In this document: positions 1 through 8,466 of the stretch, piece after piece
How positions within the stretch are numbered: the first letter of the stretch is position 1
Layout of the letters: each line of letters opens with the position of its first letter
Source: a virus
Reading direction: 5' to 3' (one strand)
IMG/VR virus record: IMGVR_UViG_3300046002_003351
Location: 1-30,881 of that record
Length of the DNA stretch: 30,881 bases
Translations under genes and position numbers: made by a program
Notes under the pieces: model-generated
The model's database searches: none
What the model was told of the DNA's origin: nothing
What the model saw: the letters and a program-made list of their open reading frames with translations, nothing else

Positions 1-285
1 GGGGATTATACAGATACTATTTTAACAGATGTAAATGGAAATTTCAGAGTTTATTTTGAGATGCCAAGTCAATTTTATTATAATAATTTTGATGTTGTAG
101 TTGGATGGCAAGATAGTCAATGGGCCGCTGGTGTTTTTACAAATAATAACATTGCATCAACTGTAGAACTTTCTCAATCTGCCACAAGCAAAGTTTACAC
201 CTACACAAACTTGTTAGGACAATCAACATTAGATTTAAAAGGCTTATTAATACGTTCTGATAAACGATTGATTTACTTTGAGTAA
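1..285 (+). CDS. C-terminal part of an unknown protein in the tail region (truncated by window edge)
   Basis: The reading frame is open from base 1 and ends at TAA 283-285, so the true start lies outside the window. About 94 residues are visible. They are rich in aromatic and polar residues and look beta-rich, with a DVNGNFRVYF stretch like those in Ig-like or fibre-like domains. I do not recognise the family. The gene directly precedes the tail genes and overlaps the next one by 8 bases, so it belongs to the same operon and is probably a structural protein. A fibre, adhesin or tail-tip component is possible, but there is no catalytic motif or membrane segment to narrow it down. Confidence 0.6.
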   Translation, partial: GDYTDTILTDVNGNFRVYFEMPSQFYYNNFDVVVGWQDSQWAAGVFTNNNIASTVELSQSATSKVYTYTNLLGQSTLDLKGLLIRSDKRLIYFE

Positions 286-1072
286 TATCACATTAAATAT
301 TGACTCAGATGAACTGCAAGCTTACATTAAGAAATTAAGAGGTATGCACAAGTCTGCATTTCCAAATGCAGTGAGAGAGACATTATCTAAGGCCGCTTTA
401 AATGTAAAGCAAAAGACAATGCCAAAGTCAGCGAAGAAAGAATTTACGCAACGCTCTCCTAATTTTTTCAAGGCCAACTCCAGTGTTGATTTTGCTAAGG
501 GTTATAATGTCGGGCAAATGAAAGCAGTGGTTGGTTTTGTTTCTACTAAATTAAAATTAGGTTCTAAAAACTTTGCAATTAAAGATTTGGAAAAGCAAGA
601 ATATGGAGGTTCAATTGGTGGGCGTTCATTAATTCCAATGAGTAGGGCAAGGACTGGCAATAATCCTAAAAAAAATGTAAAAAAAATAAATAGACTTTCT
701 GAAATTGATTTTAGCAAAGTAGTTAAATCTAATAGAATAGCATCAAAACTTGGGGGCAAAAATAAAAAGCAAGCATTTATAAGAGCAGCTATTATGGCAA
801 AGAAATTATATGGTGCTGAATCTTATGTTTTAGGCAATGCTAAAAATGGTAAAAAAACATTAAGTAGAATTGATAGCATTTCAACTAATTTACAAACAAA
901 AAAATTAGAAATAAAAAGAACACCTTTATATACTTACGCAAAAGGAAGAGTAGTAAAAGTACAATCAACTCATTTTATGAAACGTGCAAGTTTTGAAACG
1001 CAATCAAATATGAATGCAATATTTATTCAGGAGGCCCAAAAACAATTTGAACGAAATAATAATAGAAAATAA
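278..1072 (+). CDS. HK97 gp10-like / minor tail or tail-completion protein
   Basis: A 264-residue, very lysine-rich basic protein. Its first ~45 residues (SNITLNIDSDELQAYIKKL, then a helix with AVRETLSKAALNVKQK) resemble the start of HK97 gp10/gpZ-type minor tail and tail-completion proteins. These have a short beta strand, a helix of the 'L..YI..L' kind, and a second helix over the basic core. The long central insertion (residues ~100-220) is unusual for that family. The start is TTG at 278, overlapping the upstream stop. The next in-frame ATG (343) would cut off the conserved beginning, so TTG is preferred. It ends in a TAATG overlap with the gpN-like gene. The family call is by pattern only. 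Confidence 0.5.
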   Translation: MSNITLNIDSDELQAYIKKLRGMHKSAFPNAVRETLSKAALNVKQKTMPKSAKKEFTQRSPNFFKANSSVDFAKGYNVGQMKAVVGFVSTKLKLGSKNFAIKDLEKQEYGGSIGGRSLIPMSRARTGNNPKKNVKKINRLSEIDFSKVVKSNRIASKLGGKNKKQAFIRAAIMAKKLYGAESYVLGNAKNGKKTLSRIDSISTNLQTKKLEIKRTPLYTYAKGRVVKVQSTHFMKRASFETQSNMNAIFIQEAQKQFERNNNRK

Positions 1073-2301
1073 TGGCGTATACTGAAAACATAGAGCAAAC
1101 TTATAAAATTACTTGTGGAGAAGGAAGCACATTTCAAGTCCTATGGAAAAATGCTGATAAGGCATATGAGTTTAATATTGCACAGTTTGAATTTATAGAA
1201 ACAAAAGGTACACTAGTTGACAGAAGAGAAGTTAAGGGCCGTACATTTCCTTTAGAAATATATTTTGTTGGGGAGAATCATTTAATAGATTCATCAAGTT
1301 TTGAAATAGCAACGCTTGATAAAAGGCCGTGGACTATTGAGCATCCTTTATATGGCAAGCTAATAGTTCAGCCAATAACATTGTCTTTCAATAACAGTGA
1401 ATCAATATCCTACACAAAGATAACTGGCTCTGTGATGGAAACTATTACCAATGCTGGACTAGTAGTACAAGATAATCCAATTGATATTATTGAAGAATTA
1501 AATACAGAATCTTTAGATGCTGGCGCAGAAACATTTGCAACAGTAACGCCAAATCCAACAGATATGGCACAAAATGCAGATGTATTATATCAGCAAGGAA
1601 AGTCAATTACCACAACACAATTAATAGCGGAAACTTACTTTAATTTATTCAACGAAACGCAAGCTTTAATACTTGATGCAACTTCAGACCCATTAGCAGC
1701 TATGAGGTCATTGCAAGCTATGGCAGAAGCACCAGCGAGATTTGAAACATCTTTGCAAAATAGAATAGGTGCATTGACAAATGCATTTAATTCTTTGCTT
1801 ACATCTGTTTTAAATTTTATACCCAGTAACATTACATTAGCTGAAAAATTACTATTTGAAAATAGTGCTGGCCCATTAATAAATTCATTAGCATTAGCCG
1901 CAAGCTTACCACAGATTGAAGACTACCAAAATAGAAGCCAAGTATTATCCGCAATTAATACACTTATTACAAATTATAATTCATATGTGTCCGCTATTGA
2001 TGGACTGAGAAGTGGAGTGGCGGGCAATCCTAACACCTATTCACCAAGTTCAGGTTATCAAAATGGATTAAGCGCATTGGTAAATTTTACAATATCAAAT
2101 CTATTTAACATCGCATCAGGTGCAAGGCAAGAAAGAAATTTTATATTGACCGATGATGATAATTTAATTACATTGTCCCATCGATTTTATGGCCCAAGTT
2201 TAAATGATGCCAATGTCACTGAATTTAGGTTGATAAATAACATTGGGTTAAGTGAAATTTTAGGATTGAAAAAAGGGCGGTCTATAATTTATTATGTGTA
2301 A
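1072..2301 (+). CDS. Mu gpN-like DNA circularisation / tail baseplate protein
   Basis: A 409-residue protein. Residues ~10-130 look like the DNA-circularisation N-terminal domain found in Mu gpN (gp43) relatives: a beta-rich block with GRTFPLEIYFVGENHL (56-71) and a following KRPWTIEHPLYGKLIVQP segment. The middle (~150-330) is helical and alanine/asparagine-rich. The C-terminal part (DNLITLSHRFYG, ~361-371) matches the terminal segment of this family, which contacts the hub. In Mu-like contractile phages this protein bridges the tape measure and the baseplate hub. It starts by a 1-base TAATG overlap with the upstream gene and is followed after 3 bases by the hub gene, the same N-P order as in Mu. 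Confidence 0.8.
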   Translation: MAYTENIEQTYKITCGEGSTFQVLWKNADKAYEFNIAQFEFIETKGTLVDRREVKGRTFPLEIYFVGENHLIDSSSFEIATLDKRPWTIEHPLYGKLIVQPITLSFNNSESISYTKITGSVMETITNAGLVVQDNPIDIIEELNTESLDAGAETFATVTPNPTDMAQNADVLYQQGKSITTTQLIAETYFNLFNETQALILDATSDPLAAMRSLQAMAEAPARFETSLQNRIGALTNAFNSLLTSVLNFIPSNITLAEKLLFENSAGPLINSLALAASLPQIEDYQNRSQVLSAINTLITNYNSYVSAIDGLRSGVAGNPNTYSPSSGYQNGLSALVNFTISNLFNIASGARQERNFILTDDDNLITLSHRFYGPSLNDANVTEFRLINNIGLSEILGLKKGRSIIYYV

Positions 2302-2304
2302 AAA

Positions 2305-3339
2305 ATGATTTTAAAAGTTGGTAATAAAAAAATAGAAAAGTTTAATAGCATTGATATCACTTTAAAGTTTGATAGCGTTGCCAGCGTATTTGCATTCTCA
2401 TTTTATCACGATACAACTAATCCAAGTCCAATTGCACCATATAAGAGATGCACTATTGAAGATGATGGAGAGGTGTTGATTACTGGTGTATGTTTAAGTC
2501 CAGTATACCAAGATGGTGCTGTAAAATCATTGGCATCAATCAGTGGTTATTCAATCACTGGAGTGTTGGAAGATTGCGAAATTCCAATTAAATTATACCC
2601 CTTACAAAGTGATGGCAAAAGTTTAAAAGAAATTACTGAAGCTTTAATAAAGCCATTTGGATTTGGTTTGGTAATTGACCAAGGAAAAAATTTTACTCAA
2701 ATTATTGATGCGGCAAATGAGATTATTCCAACTAGCACAGCAGAAGCAAGTCAAACAATTAAAGCATATTTGGCAACTATTGCAAGTCAAAAAAATATTA
2801 TAATTGGGCATACAACTGGAGGTTCTTTAAGATTTACAAGAGCCTATGCAAGTGGTAAGTCAAAGTATTCTTTTAAAAGCGGTCAGCCAAACGTATCAAT
2901 AGATGTTGTATTTAGCGGTCAGCCTATGCATTCAGAAATTACTGTAGTAAAACAAGCGGATGTTGATGGTGGTAATGCTGGTGAGGCAACAGTAAAAAAT
3001 CCATATGTGACTAGCTATAGGCCAAGGGTGATTACGCAAAGTAGTGGCACTGATATTACAAGTATAGATGCCGCAAAAAATGCCTTGTCAGATGAATTGA
3101 AAAATATAAAAATAATTGTGAATATTGGAGGGTTAAATAAGTGGAGGTACAATGGCAATAAAATTAGACCTAATAATTTAATTGACATATTATCTCCTGA
3201 ATGTAACATTAATAAAAAAACACAATTTTTTGTGGAGGAGGTGCAATTAATTGAAGATGCAGCTGGCGCACAAACAGCAGTTTTGACTTGTGTTGTACCT
3301 GAAGTTCACAACGGCCAAACACCTTATAAAAGATTCTAA
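2305..3339 (+). CDS. Mu gp44 (gpP)-like baseplate hub protein
   Basis: A 344-residue protein of the usual length for the Mu gp44 / T4 gp27-type hub. It opens with a beta-rich barrel (MILKVGNKKIEKFNSIDITLKFD), then SGYSITGVLEDCEI and the characteristic SDGKSLKEITEALIKPFGFGLVID segment. A second barrel domain is followed by a DEL-containing helical region and the closing segment NLIDILSP...FFVEEVQLIED. The trimeric hub connects the tail tube to the spike at the centre of the baseplate. It lies 3 bases after gpN and 1 base before the spike gene, exactly the Mu N-P-45 order. This position and the family pattern make the call reliable, although residue-level identity is expected to be low. Confidence 0.82.
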   Translation: MILKVGNKKIEKFNSIDITLKFDSVASVFAFSFYHDTTNPSPIAPYKRCTIEDDGEVLITGVCLSPVYQDGAVKSLASISGYSITGVLEDCEIPIKLYPLQSDGKSLKEITEALIKPFGFGLVIDQGKNFTQIIDAANEIIPTSTAEASQTIKAYLATIASQKNIIIGHTTGGSLRFTRAYASGKSKYSFKSGQPNVSIDVVFSGQPMHSEITVVKQADVDGGNAGEATVKNPYVTSYRPRVITQSSGTDITSIDAAKNALSDELKNIKIIVNIGGLNKWRYNGNKIRPNNLIDILSPECNINKKTQFFVEEVQLIEDAAGAQTAVLTCVVPEVHNGQTPYKRF

Positions 3340-3340
3340 A

Positions 3341-3832
3341 ATGCTGACATTAGTAAAAACTATTTCCACAAGAATTGATGATGCTAAGAGGAGACTGCAA
3401 AAGTTTCTTGGATTAGGCTTGTCTGACATAAAAGAAAACTTTGTAATTGCTCCATTTGGATTTGATAGCAATGCGGTCAAAGATATGGTTGCAGTTTATT
3501 CTCCAACTATTGAACTTGGAAAAGGAGTTATAATTGGCTACATAAATAAAAATGCAATTGCTGAAATTGGTGGTAATAGAATGTATAGCACAAATGCAAA
3601 TGGTGTAGAGCAGTTCTATGTTTATTTACGCAATACAAATAACTTGGAGCTTGGAGGAAATGTTAGGCACTTAGCAAGATTTGAAGAATTAGAAATTGCA
3701 TTTAATCAATTGAAAACTGAGTTTAATGCACACACGCACACTGGCAATTTAGGTGCGCCTACAACGCCTCCATTAGTTCCAAGTGTAGCCAATATTTCAG
3801 GAGCAAAAATTAATAATATAAAAGTAGCATAA
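3341..3832 (+). CDS. Mu gp45-like baseplate spike (membrane-piercing) protein
   Basis: A 163-residue protein from the ATG at 3341, one base after the hub stop. A longer frame from 3290 would overlap the hub gene and is rejected. It has an N-terminal OB-like region (SDIKENFVIAPFGFDSNAVKDMVAVY) and a middle region with a membership pattern of gpV/gp45 spikes. Near the end is FNAHTHTGNLGAPTTPP (~129-145), the HxH metal-binding apex motif seen in contractile-tail spikes, where histidines of a trimer hold an iron ion. It would puncture the host envelope during tail contraction. It sits between the hub and a small co-transcribed gene. Confidence 0.85.
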   Translation: MLTLVKTISTRIDDAKRRLQKFLGLGLSDIKENFVIAPFGFDSNAVKDMVAVYSPTIELGKGVIIGYINKNAIAEIGGNRMYSTNANGVEQFYVYLRNTNNLELGGNVRHLARFEELEIAFNQLKTEFNAHTHTGNLGAPTTPPLVPSVANISGAKINNIKVA

Positions 3833-3833
3833 A

Positions 3834-4043
3834 ATGGCACTAAACCCAGCATTATTAACAGCAGATATTTTAGCGGACAACGCAATTGTTTCCCCTATTC
3901 CAGCAGATGCATTACCTCAATTTACAATATTCATTACTCAATTATCTATTCACATTACAGAACAAATTAAAAGAGGAAGTGTAAATGATGTGACTGTCAA
4001 TACTAGTACTGGAGTTCAGAATAATGTTGCTATGGTAGAGTAA
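3834..4043 (+). CDS. Small protein following the spike gene, function unknown
   Basis: A 69-residue protein starting 1 base after the spike stop, in a TAAAATG context, so it is translated with the baseplate genes. The sequence is a hydrophobic/polar helix pair (LLTADILADNAIVSP, then LPQFTIFITQLSIHITEQIKRG) ending in a threonine/asparagine-rich tail. There is no recognisable domain, signal peptide or clear membrane segment. Small alanine-rich proteins often occupy this place after the spike in phages of Bacteroidetes, and may be minor baseplate or chaperone-type proteins. That is positional inference only. The gene's last 14 bases overlap, tail to tail, the end of the glycosyltransferase gene on the other strand. 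Confidence 0.7.
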   Translation: MALNPALLTADILADNAIVSPIPADALPQFTIFITQLSIHITEQIKRGSVNDVTVNTSTGVQNNVAMVE

Positions 4044-4755
4044 TCAATTTCATATCATAATCTTTGATATAAAATCCATCAACATCATTTGCGCTAAGTA
4101 ACATTACAGCTTTATAGTCAAGTAACAACTGGCTAATTTCAATATTACATCTTGCAGTTGAGTTTCTAATTTTCCTTTCAATGTCATCTCTTACCCAGCT
4201 ATAATGATGCATTGAACCACTTTGTAATAAAGAGACATTGTTACTATTTATTTTTCGTGTAGGGTCAACATAAAATGGATACTGCCTACCTCCAGCTACA
4301 GTATCAGTATTTAACTTATGAATAAATGGAACGTAATAATTGTCAAATTTATCAAAGCAATAATTAGCTTTTCCAAAGTAAGTATTTATTTTGCATACAG
4401 AGCCATCATAACCACTATCAATAAACTCTTTTTTTAGCTCTTTAAAATTTGGATAAACTTCATCGCAATCTAAGTGCAAAAAATGAGTGCATCCTAATTT
4501 TAAAGCAATTTGTATTCCTATATTCCTTTTACTTTTTTCATTAAACGCTGGTGATGAATTAAGCTGAGGCTCATATAAAAATGTAACATCGTGCTTTATT
4601 TTTTGCAACTCAGAAAGTGGGTCATATTTTTCTCCATAGTTAGAAACATCTTGATAAACAAATATGATGTAATCAACATCATTTCTTATTGAATTCACAG
4701 ATGATTCTAAATGCTCAACGCCATCCCAAATATTATATATTGCTGCTAATTTCAT
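4030..4755 (-). CDS. Glycosyltransferase, GT-A fold (family 2-like)
   Basis: A 241-residue protein and the last gene of the minus-strand glycan island. The N-terminus (KLAAIYNIWDGVEHLESSVNSI) is the nucleotide-binding start of a GT-A protein. HFLHLDCDEVYP (92-102) holds the DxD motif (D96, D98) that binds the metal and the sugar-nucleotide diphosphate. A later segment, MHHYSWVRDDIERKIRNSTA (~182-201), recurs in a group of bacterial family-2-like transferases. There is no membrane segment, so it is cytosolic. It is linked to the upstream FkbM gene by a TAATG overlap and ends inside the opposite-strand small gene. Sugar and acceptor are not inferable. Confidence 0.78.
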   Translation of the reverse strand: MKLAAIYNIWDGVEHLESSVNSIRNDVDYIIFVYQDVSNYGEKYDPLSELQKIKHDVTFLYEPQLNSSPAFNEKSKRNIGIQIALKLGCTHFLHLDCDEVYPNFKELKKEFIDSGYDGSVCKINTYFGKANYCFDKFDNYYVPFIHKLNTDTVAGGRQYPFYVDPTRKINSNNVSLLQSGSMHHYSWVRDDIERKIRNSTARCNIEISQLLLDYKAVMLLSANDVDGFYIKDYDMKLITLP

Positions 4756-5363
4756 TATCTACCAATAAGTAAATTCTCAATGTTTTCATAAATAACATTT
4801 TGCATTCCAAAGCTTGATGTGTATTTTAATATTTCAATTTTATTTTGTTCATTACCATTCCATTCAATGCAAATCAATTTTGTACCTAGTAAATTAATCT
4901 GCTTTAAAATTTCAATATCCATTCCCTCCGCATCAATGGTTATAAAATCAAATGATTGATAACCAGCAAATGTTTTATAGTTCAACATTGATACATTTAC
5001 TGGATTAAATTTTACACCTGATTTTTTCCATTTGGCAGTTTCATTCTCAATTAATGAACTAACCAAAGCAATATCATTGCCTCCTCTAACGTGCGCTCCT
5101 GATTCGTGCAAAGTAATAGTGCCATTACTATTCCCTATTGCAATGTTAACGCAATGAACAAGCTTATTGCCTTTATGTAATAATTGTAATTTTGCAAAAG
5201 CATCAGGAGATGGTTCAACCAAAGTAGCTGACCATCCTAATTCAATTAATTTTAAAGCATTTGAGAATGTTTTGCCATCGTTTTCTCCTATGGATAGTAA
5301 AGAGCCAATAAATCCATTGAAATGCTTTACTATGAAATCTTCTTCATTATTTTGTGAGTACAT
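4755..5363 (-). CDS. FkbM-family SAM-dependent methyltransferase
   Basis: A 202-residue protein with the FkbM layout. It has a glycine-rich SAM-binding loop LLSIGENDG (22-30), the acidic motif VEPSP (49-53) that positions the ribose, and the family signature FDFITIDAEGMDIEILK (138-154). Family members O-methylate sugars or small molecules, often within glycan pathways. Here it lies between two glycosyltransferase genes, 1 base after the upstream one and overlapping the downstream one by 1 base. It therefore probably caps or decorates the sugar chain made by the island. The start is ATG at 5363. The N-terminus (MYSQNNEEDFIVKHFNG) is typical of FkbM proteins (SQ..ED..I...F), supporting that start. 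Confidence 0.88.
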   Translation of the reverse strand: MYSQNNEEDFIVKHFNGFIGSLLSIGENDGKTFSNALKLIELGWSATLVEPSPDAFAKLQLLHKGNKLVHCVNIAIGNSNGTITLHESGAHVRGGNDIALVSSLIENETAKWKKSGVKFNPVNVSMLNYKTFAGYQSFDFITIDAEGMDIEILKQINLLGTKLICIEWNGNEQNKIEILKYTSSFGMQNVIYENIENLLIGR

Positions 5364-5364
5364 T

Positions 5365-5994
5365 TTATTCTGTTATTGTGTTAGTAATTAGGTCGGCCTC
5401 CGAGTGTTTTCCGTGATTGTATTGAAATAATATTTTATCAGTATGGGCCTCAGTTGTGCAATGTGTTAAAACTTTTTCAAACCAAATATAGTCCTCAGCA
5501 TTGTTTATATCATCAAATTCATATAGTGATGCAAATTCTCTGCGAACTGGACAGATATGCCAAGGGGGTCTTCTCATTGTATATTCAGGAGAAAATTGGT
5601 CATTTTCTTTATAAAACAAACGCATATCAACCAATCCCCAAGCACTATCTAATTTTATAATTGAACGGAAGGTGCATACATCTAAATCAAAGTTACACAA
5701 GCGCAGCAAAGTTTCCGTATAATTAGGAGCAATGCTTTCATCATCATCCAAGAAACATAAGTACTTGCCATTTGCCTTGGAGACTAATGACTGCCTTTTT
5801 TTTCCTATGCTCAAACCGCCATCTAAAAATGATGGACTATCATCTACAACTACCTCAACTATTCCAAGCGTTTCGTGTTCACTAACCTGATTTATTTGCG
5901 CATTTAAAATTGCCAAAAGTCTATCAAGTTTATGTTTTCTTTTGGGAATTGATGGGATTAAAATTGAAAGGATAGTATTTCCAGTATTATTCAT
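5365..5994 (-). CDS. Family 2-like glycosyltransferase
   Basis: A 209-residue GT-A glycosyltransferase. It starts with the Rossmann-like TILSILIPSIPKRKHKLDRLLAIL and has VVVDDSP (48-54). The metal-binding DxD-type motif is in YLCFLDDDESIAPNY (78-92). A late acidic motif, NNAEDYIWFEKV (~164-175), corresponds to the usual ED catalytic-base region of family 2. It is shorter than stand-alone family 2 enzymes (~250-330 residues) and has no membrane anchor. The closest relative inside the window is the transferase at 7259-7819, with the same overall layout, suggesting an old duplication. The start overlaps the TylF gene by 8 bases. Confidence 0.85.
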   Translation of the reverse strand: MNNTGNTILSILIPSIPKRKHKLDRLLAILNAQINQVSEHETLGIVEVVVDDSPSFLDGGLSIGKKRQSLVSKANGKYLCFLDDDESIAPNYTETLLRLCNFDLDVCTFRSIIKLDSAWGLVDMRLFYKENDQFSPEYTMRRPPWHICPVRREFASLYEFDDINNAEDYIWFEKVLTHCTTEAHTDKILFQYNHGKHSEADLITNTITE

Positions 5995-6634
5995 TTATGA
6001 AATAGCAGATATTAGAAATTGATTTATAATTTGGGGTAAAGTTTATTGATTTAAAATAATCAACACAAGCTAATTGACACCCTTGCAATTGCCAGTCATC
6101 TATAATCACAATGCCGCCTTTTATCACCTTTGGAAACAAGTGTTGCAAACAAACTAAAGTTGAGTTATACAAGTCACCATCTAACCTAAGGATAGATATT
6201 TTATCAATCTTATTTTCTTGCAATGTATTTTCAAACCATCCTTTATAAACTTTAATATTTTCAATGTTTTTTACCTTAGAAATATTGGTCATAAAAGCAT
6301 CTAATGGCACAACAGTTGCCCCACTACTTACAAGCTCCTGATGACCAAAGTCAGGCAATTTATTCTGTTCTGATTTTGTAAAGTACTGAATCCCAGGCAT
6401 TTGGTCATCTTTATTGGATGGAAGTGGTATGCCCTCAAATGAATCAAATGCGTGTATTATTTTATCAGGTGCGCCCTCTGCCATTGCAATCATTTGCGCT
6501 CCAGCTGCTACTCCGCATTCCACATAGTCTCCATCAGCATCTTTCATTTTTTTTGCGCATTCATAACTAAACATTAAAGTCTCTTCAGATGAATAGGCAA
6601 TTTGCTTTGCAAATTTTAAGTTGTTAGTCTCCAT
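5987..6634 (-). CDS. TylF/MycF-family O-methyltransferase
   Basis: A 215-residue protein with the full set of TylF-type signatures: the SAM-binding loop GDYVECGVAAGAQ (35-47), FDSFEGIPLP (63-72), LRLDGDLYNST (149-159) and IIDDW (177-181). The two aspartates in LDGD and IIDD are the metal and catalytic positions of this family. Members such as TylF and MycF methylate hydroxyls of deoxysugars on macrolides, and relatives are common in polysaccharide and capsule clusters. It overlaps its upstream neighbour (a glycosyltransferase) by 11 bases and its downstream neighbour by 8, so all three are translationally coupled. It is probably a sugar O-methyltransferase; the exact acceptor is unknown. Confidence 0.9.
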   Translation of the reverse strand: METNNLKFAKQIAYSSEETLMFSYECAKKMKDADGDYVECGVAAGAQMIAMAEGAPDKIIHAFDSFEGIPLPSNKDDQMPGIQYFTKSEQNKLPDFGHQELVSSGATVVPLDAFMTNISKVKNIENIKVYKGWFENTLQENKIDKISILRLDGDLYNSTLVCLQHLFPKVIKGGIVIIDDWQLQGCQLACVDYFKSINFTPNYKSISNICYFINE

Positions 6635-7262
6635 ATTGGATATAAGTATTTGTGTTTAAATGTATTTTTGCGGCAATAAATCCGTAGTCTAATATATCAA
6701 TTTTATGCTTGTGAAATATTACAGAGTTTACACTTTGGTCGTGCCTTGCAGCAACAAAGCCATCTCTTGTAGATGTCCCATTATTAAATGAACCAATTAA
6801 AGATTGATAAAATATTTGACCAAGAATAATTTTAGGCAATTCCTTTTCAAAATTAAAACCTAAAGCTCCTCCCCAAGTATTTTTTACATCATTAATATAA
6901 TTAGCACATTCAAGATTATTAACAGCTAAATCAGTAATATATTTATACGTTGGATGTCCAATATTATCAAATGCTACAATGCCATCCTTGGCTTGGTCAA
7001 GCAATTCAAAAGGATTTTTTATTAAACGCATTGTGCTATCAAGCCAAAAAACTTTTTTATAGCCAACATTAAAAGCTTTGATTAGTAAATCATATTTAAA
7101 CTTGTATGGTATATCTTCCTGAGGTGTGACACCATTTGGATATTCGTTTAAAATCCAAGTGTCACAATCCCCAGCTATATGCAGAGTCTCAATTAGCTTT
7201 TTTTGTTTTTCAATGTAGTTGTCACGCCCATTTATAGCGAGAGAGATAATAAGTGGTTTCAT
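6624..7262 (-). CDS. Glycosyltransferase-like protein with WLDS motif
   Basis: A 212-residue protein that looks like a GT-A-fold transferase but outside family 2. It has an N-terminal strand KPLIISLAINGRDNYIEKQKKLIETL, then FKYDLLIKAFNVGYKKVFWLDSTMRLIKNP (~55-84) with a WLDS in the DxD position, and ARHDQSVNSVIFHK (~172-185), which resembles the 'DQ' motif of family 8/galactosyl-type transferases. There is only one acidic residue in the DxD site (D75, then S76 T77), so metal binding may differ from the neighbours. It is coupled to the upstream gene by a 4-base ATGA overlap. It could also be a sugar-nucleotide-binding protein without transfer activity. Confidence 0.68.
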   Translation of the reverse strand: MKPLIISLAINGRDNYIEKQKKLIETLHIAGDCDTWILNEYPNGVTPQEDIPYKFKYDLLIKAFNVGYKKVFWLDSTMRLIKNPFELLDQAKDGIVAFDNIGHPTYKYITDLAVNNLECANYINDVKNTWGGALGFNFEKELPKIILGQIFYQSLIGSFNNGTSTRDGFVAARHDQSVNSVIFHKHKIDILDYGFIAAKIHLNTNTYIQYGD

Positions 7263-7819
7263 TTGTATTCTTTATTTTTTGATAAGTAAACGTAATGATA
7301 CATCGGCAATGCAATAGTATATTCTGTCTTTAAAAAAACATTCACGGCATCAGAGTAAGCTTTATCCTCAGCATTAGATTTATGTGGGAATGGTGCTTTA
7401 ATTGCGTGTTCCCTCTTTACCGCAGTAATATGGTTGGTTTTTCTTAAATAAATATTTTTACCATTTTCTGTTATAGTTATATTTGGATTATCCTTGGATA
7501 GTCTCCAAGCAATTTCATCTTTCCCATCAGTAGTCATAATTCCATTTATTGCTATGCAGTCCATATCAGATAAACAAGCTTTCAACATTTCTTGAATATA
7601 ATAATTAGGCACAACATCATCATCATCAATAAATACAATGTACTTCCCTTTTGCTTGAGCAACAAGTTCATTTCTTTTTTGTCCAGTTGACTTTTCTTTT
7701 TTGTCAATGTTTATAAGAATTTCAACATCATTGGTTAGTTGTGAATCTAAATTTTGCAGCAAGGATGCTAATTTTTCTTTTCGTGAAAATAAGGAGCAGA
7801 TTAAAATACTTAAAATCAT
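7259..7819 (-). CDS. Family 2-like glycosyltransferase (short)
   Basis: A 186-residue GT-A glycosyltransferase. It begins ILSILICSLFSRKEKLASLLQNL, continues with EILINIDKKEKSTGQKRNELVAQAKGKYIVFIDDDDVVPNYYIQEML (~33-79) and carries the metal-binding run IDDDD (64-68). It ends with a KSNAEDKAYSDAV segment (~147-159) that holds the acidic ED catalytic region. The layout, including the G(K/Q)KR.(E/S)LV...A.GKY spacing, closely parallels the gene at 5365-5994. It is compact with no anchoring helix. It overlaps both neighbours by 4 bases (ATGA-type), as expected for a coupled operon. Donor and acceptor sugars cannot be deduced. Confidence 0.85.
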   Translation of the reverse strand: MILSILICSLFSRKEKLASLLQNLDSQLTNDVEILINIDKKEKSTGQKRNELVAQAKGKYIVFIDDDDVVPNYYIQEMLKACLSDMDCIAINGIMTTDGKDEIAWRLSKDNPNITITENGKNIYLRKTNHITAVKREHAIKAPFPHKSNAEDKAYSDAVNVFLKTEYTIALPMYHYVYLSKNKEYK

Positions 7820-8466
7820 AAGGGGAAATTTAAAGATTTATGTTTTGCAAATAGTTCTTTTCCTTGATTCCAATTGTCCGCACTTCTCTTGTATGTATCA
7901 TCATTTTCAGCAAGGCCATTGCAAGGGTGTTCGTGAGGAAATTTTAATTCAGGAGCAAACGATAGCCATTTATTATTATTGGTTATATGATATAAATGTT
8001 CATCAACAAACATTGATTTATATTCAGGATGCCAAAAGTACCCAAGTTTTTTATAAAGGTGAACATTCATAATTGGGATTGTCAAGACCGCAACATTAAA
8101 TTTTTGCAGAAGGTCATCAACTTTTATCAATAATGGTGAATTAATCCCTTGAAATTTTTCTATAATTAATTTGTCCCAATGCATCGGACATTTAAAGTCA
8201 TCTGATAAATAAACAAGTATGCTGCCTTTTGATTGCTTTGCAGCCACATTAGTCGCATCAACAACACTTGTGTTATCTGACACTATAATAATTGACTGTG
8301 AGCTTTTAAATGCATCTATGTACGCAGACATTTCTTTATCATCAGAATCTATTGATACTATATGCTCAATATTTTCTTTATTAGCGGCCAATGCCATCCA
8401 GTAGCAATAAGTTTTATATGACTTTGCGGCCCTACCTCTTGATGGGTGAATCAATGTTATATTCAT
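7816..8466 (-). CDS. Glycosyltransferase-like protein (GT-A fold)
   Basis: A 216-residue protein from the ATG at 8466. That ATG overlaps the stop of the SEC-C gene in a TAATG junction, which fixes the start; a longer frame from 8535 would run through that gene. It begins NITLIHPSRGRAAKSYKTYCYWMALA, then HIVSIDSDDKEM (~35-46), NVAAKQSKGSILVYLSDDFKCP (~73-94) and SMFVDEHLYHITNNNKW. The YLSDD (86-90) is in the DxD position, and FVDEH may be the catalytic acidic region. Similar proteins are annotated as phage or bacterial glycosyltransferases of family 2 type. It is cytosolic, with no membrane segment. The call is by fold pattern. Confidence 0.75.
   Translation of the reverse strand: MNITLIHPSRGRAAKSYKTYCYWMALAANKENIEHIVSIDSDDKEMSAYIDAFKSSQSIIIVSDNTSVVDATNVAAKQSKGSILVYLSDDFKCPMHWDKLIIEKFQGINSPLLIKVDDLLQKFNVAVLTIPIMNVHLYKKLGYFWHPEYKSMFVDEHLYHITNNNKWLSFAPELKFPHEHPCNGLAENDDTYKRSADNWNQGKELFAKHKSLNFPL

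Noticed and set aside
7701-8072. 123-codon plus-strand frame within the glycan island
   Set aside because: It covers the junction of two well-supported minus-strand transferase genes, has no proper start context and no recognisable product.
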